From assembly GCA_963693315.1 (NCBI GenBank), contig OY856186.1, positions 72,685,909 through 72,749,908 of the forward strand: DNA of 64,000 nt, given 5' to 3'. Both the position numbers and the translations under genes were made by a program. The notes below the pieces were generated by a model. The model made no database searches. It worked only from the letters and a program-made list of their open reading frames with translations, and was not told the DNA's origin. The number at the start of each line of letters is the position of its first letter. Within the stretch, counting starts at the first letter, position 1. The DNA is from Diogma glabrata (taxonomy: Eukaryota > Arthropoda > Insecta > Diptera > Cylindrotomidae). Shown one piece after another: positions 61,039-64,000 of this stretch.

Positions 61039-64000
61039 GTAAGTAAATATTATTTATTATTCAATCATAAAAATTTTAACTATTGTGCTTGTTTTTAAAA
61101 TTATCAATAATTATGATTCGAAAGATGCGTATAGATAGGCAATATTTATCAATATAATAAATATTTGCAATGTTTTAATTATTTGCAATTTTCATGTTTA
61201 CTGTTGATTAAATTTGGTTAGTAATTGATTATTGATGGTTTTTTTTAAAATTATATTAGAGGAGTGCGAAGGTCGATAATATTTGGGTGATGTGCTGTTG
61301 GTCTTTCCAATTTTGGTGACCCTAATCAGCAACCTCTTTAAGTCTACATATATGGCGGTGTGTTTCCGGGATGGATTTATTCGTTTTTTACAACGACATT
61401 GTGGATCAAGTTGGCATGCCAGATTCCACATTCTAATGTTTTCCTCATATACAAAGAATCAACAAGGTATACTCTACAATTATAAATTGAATATTTCTAT
61501 TCTGTCGGTTATACTTCAGATATTTAAAGAATATATTACAAAGCTTGATTTTTCTATACATTAATGATTTACTAATATCTACGTTACATATATTCCACAG
61601 TTTTTTCTAATTGGAATGATTCGTTTTTTTGTCGTAAAATCCAGAATATTCTTCCTTCATCTTCAGAACAAGAAAATTTGCTGTTCATTTATCTCACTGT
61701 AGAACCATGCCAAAACGATTATTTTAGTCAAGTGGTTGAATTATGGATATTCAAAGAATTTCAATAGTGAATTTTTCAAAACTAATTAAAAAGTAATTAA
61801 TAAAACTAATTAATTAATTTTAAAATCAGCGATTGAGTTAAAATCTTATTTCTGATTGCATAATAACACCAGTCACCGTCCACAGGTTAGATTTAAGTTC
61901 CGCTTCATTTGAATTTATTTAGATTTATTATAATTATATGATTCAGAAAAATAAATAATTTAGAATTAAAATCTCGAGAACAACCACTACATTCAAGCAG
62001 CATTTGTACTATGAACTTAAGACTTTCTATCGTTTTTTTTGTAGAAATGTCACAAAGAGGTGTCACATCGCCTTTTTTAGTTACATTATTAGTTTTCTGT
62101 TGTTGGCTTAATAATTATGAAAATATTTAATAGATAACAAAACCTGAGATTTCATACAAAAACAAAATAAAAAGAAATGATTTGCCTAAACAAACATGTT
62201 CATATGACAAACTAACATGTCCCTGAAAAAATGATTTTGTTTACATTAGATTTTGTAATTTTTGGTTTTACAACAAAAATTTAATGTGTGTACAAATAAT
62301 TGGGTGGTATTTGGCGGCATAACAGAGTTTACAATTTTATTTTATTCGAGCACTCAATTCACTCCTCAAAATAGTATTCATAAATAAAAAAATATTTATG
62401 ATTTCAATATCGTTCTTCCTCGAAGAGTAATATTTTTAGTTTTTTGATTTCACTGCTTCGGAGTTTTTATATTATTTATTTTATTTTTTTTCTTTCATTT
62501 CGTTTGCAAAAGAAGAAAATTAGTCCCTTTTCGTCATCCTTTTTATATATGTTCACATACATTATTTATTTTTTACGTTGGAAAAGATCAACTTTGAAAA
62601 TATTTATTTTAATTTAAGAGTAATTACGATATTTTATTATTTTCACTGTTGTATTTGGGAGTGTTATATTTTTTTAAAGGTAATTGCTCTAAAAGAATAG
62701 AGTAAAGGAGTGATATATGGACCGTTTCAAACTGTGGTATAAACCCAGTCAGTCCTATATGTCCCGTTAAGGTTAAGTGATAATAATTAAATGTGTATAT
62801 TTTAAATAGCAACAAAAATGGAAGCTTATTGATTGGAACTTGTAGGTTATATTTTCTGGGATTGTTTTTCTATAGTTTCCGCTAACTTATCAACGATGTC
62901 GTAAGATGACATATTCTGGTACCTTTGGAAAAGATTTTGCTAGCTGATGGCACTCTAGACCAGGTATGTTCGTACAAAAAAATAATATTTGATCAGCATT
63001 AAGTAATATTGATTCATCCACCTCTATTTTGTTTAATTATTAATTTGATGCGCGTAACAATTCTCCTTTTTTCCTTAATTACTGATTTGAGTTCATTTAG
63101 TGGTAAACACAACATCAATACATCACCAAGGTGATGACGTATTGAAGTTGAAACTATCAGGGGTGCGTTTCGAAATTAACCACGGTTAATCATAAGGTAA
63201 TAATGTCACTAATGTCATAGTCAAAATAGTGACCTCAAATATTAAATTAAAATTACCATAGTAAAGCTATCGAAGTTAAATTGTAAAAGACCGCTAAAAA
63301 TTCAAAATTAATAGAATCAAATAAAAATAATAACAATAACACATTTCAATAAATATTATTAAATACTTATTATATAATAATTAAATGTACGATATATTCA
63401 CAAAACAATATAATTTCTAACTTTTTTTTCCACAACAATTAAAATTTAATAAATTATATTCTGTTTTATAAATCGGTTGACGTGACAGCTGATTTTTATA
63501 GTTTTGGAACGATAGTACATCTGTCATCCAGTAAATTTTTTATTTTGCGGTTAATTATGGAACGACATTTGGTAGAGTAAAGTTAACCGCGGTTAACCAT
63601 AGTTAATTTCGAAACGCACCCCAGTTGAAATTGAAATTATCAGTTTTCGATTGCGTTAACTTTTTCTGGTTGCCAATCAGTAAAACAAATACCAATAGCG
63701 GAGCACATACCAGTAATATCCGGGATGAATTAGCAGATGTAACATCGCTAGTTCTGACGAGCCTGATGAAGATATGAAGTACCGTTGTTAATGTTTCCTT
63801 ATGAAATCTTCTTAGATTCACTGATCCTCAGTAGTTCCAAATTCCATTTTATTTTACAATTATTAAAACACCAAACGCAAACATCTTAATTATCATTAAT
63901 GTAATTAAATCACAAATTTATTTTTCTTAAAAATGACGAATGTTTAACATTCAAAAATTTATTCAGAATTAAATCAAAAAAGAAAATACGAAAATTCTTT
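61039..64000 (+). other. FAR intron 3 (at least 2.96 kb)
   Basis: Starts with the donor GTAAGT. No exon continuing the FAR protein is recognisable before the window ends. Introns 1 and 2 are only 57 and 66 bp. Contains a MITE at 63,160-63,622. Short frames at 61,198-61,564 and 62,624-62,815 show no known motif. Confidence 0.6.
63160..63622. mobile_element. 463-bp MITE with GGGGTGCGTTTCG ends
   Basis: Inverted ends: GGGGTGCGTTTCGAAATTAA at the left and its reverse complement at the right. The match continues after it with a GGTTAA-containing stretch. The interior is AT-rich and non-coding. No exact target duplication is visible, though both flanks contain a GTTGAAA…ATCA-like sequence. The superfamily is uncertain. 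Confidence 0.8.

Noticed and set aside
61198..61564. FAR exon 4
   Set aside because: Frames here do not continue the FAR sequence and lack the expected E-K-V-Y or Y-x-x-x-K regions.

Overview
The window is AT-rich eukaryotic DNA that is almost entirely mobile elements, with a single recognisable host gene at the right end: the first three coding exons of an insect-type fatty acyl-CoA reductase (FAR; 60,412-61,038, + strand). The FAR sequence, the short AT-rich introns and the element mix (Jockey-type LINE, Helitron, Penelope-like, gag-only LTR, hAT, CACTA-like) point to an insect. I cannot name the order with confidence.

Layout. 1-4,262: a minus-strand Jockey-type LINE with an internal deletion, cut in two by a 2.66-kb insertion that carries a 286-bp tandem array. 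4,263-6,045: no gene. 6,046-13,989: two Helitrons head to tail, both on the minus strand. Copy 1 (5.6 kb) is nearly full length, with one in-frame stop and one frameshift in Rep/helicase. Copy 2 (2.4 kb) is an internally deleted derivative. Each ends in a palindrome with perfect 196-bp arms whose two outer ends both look like a Helitron 3' terminus (GC-rich hairpin then CTAG). 14,000-15,290: a broken Penelope-like element (RT plus GIY-YIG).

14,683-50,023 is a direct tandem duplication of a 17.66-kb segment (A 14,683-32,337; B 32,368-50,023), joined by 30 bp of filler. By eye I found only two substitutions and one 1-bp indel between the copies. Each copy holds part of the Penelope-like element, a gag-only LTR retrotransposon, a LINE RT fragment, an hAT element with 8-bp target duplication (itself hit by a SINE-like insertion), a foldback element made of ~21-bp repeats, a 2.5-kb element with ~690-bp inverted repeats and an unassigned ORF, and another LINE fragment. 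This is either a very recent duplication or an assembly artefact (uncollapsed haplotype).

50,024-58,000: non-coding DNA, a CACTA-like non-autonomous element whose core is an AT microsatellite, and a decayed EN-RT-RNase H LINE on the minus strand. 58,000-64,000: upstream region, first exons and a long third intron of the FAR gene, the intron carrying a 463-bp MITE.

The elements do not form a shared pathway; the region is a nested insertion landscape next to a host metabolic gene. The least ordinary structures are the Helitron palindromes, whose arms are identical within each element and share a mirrored base difference between elements, and the long-TIR element with the unassigned ORF.
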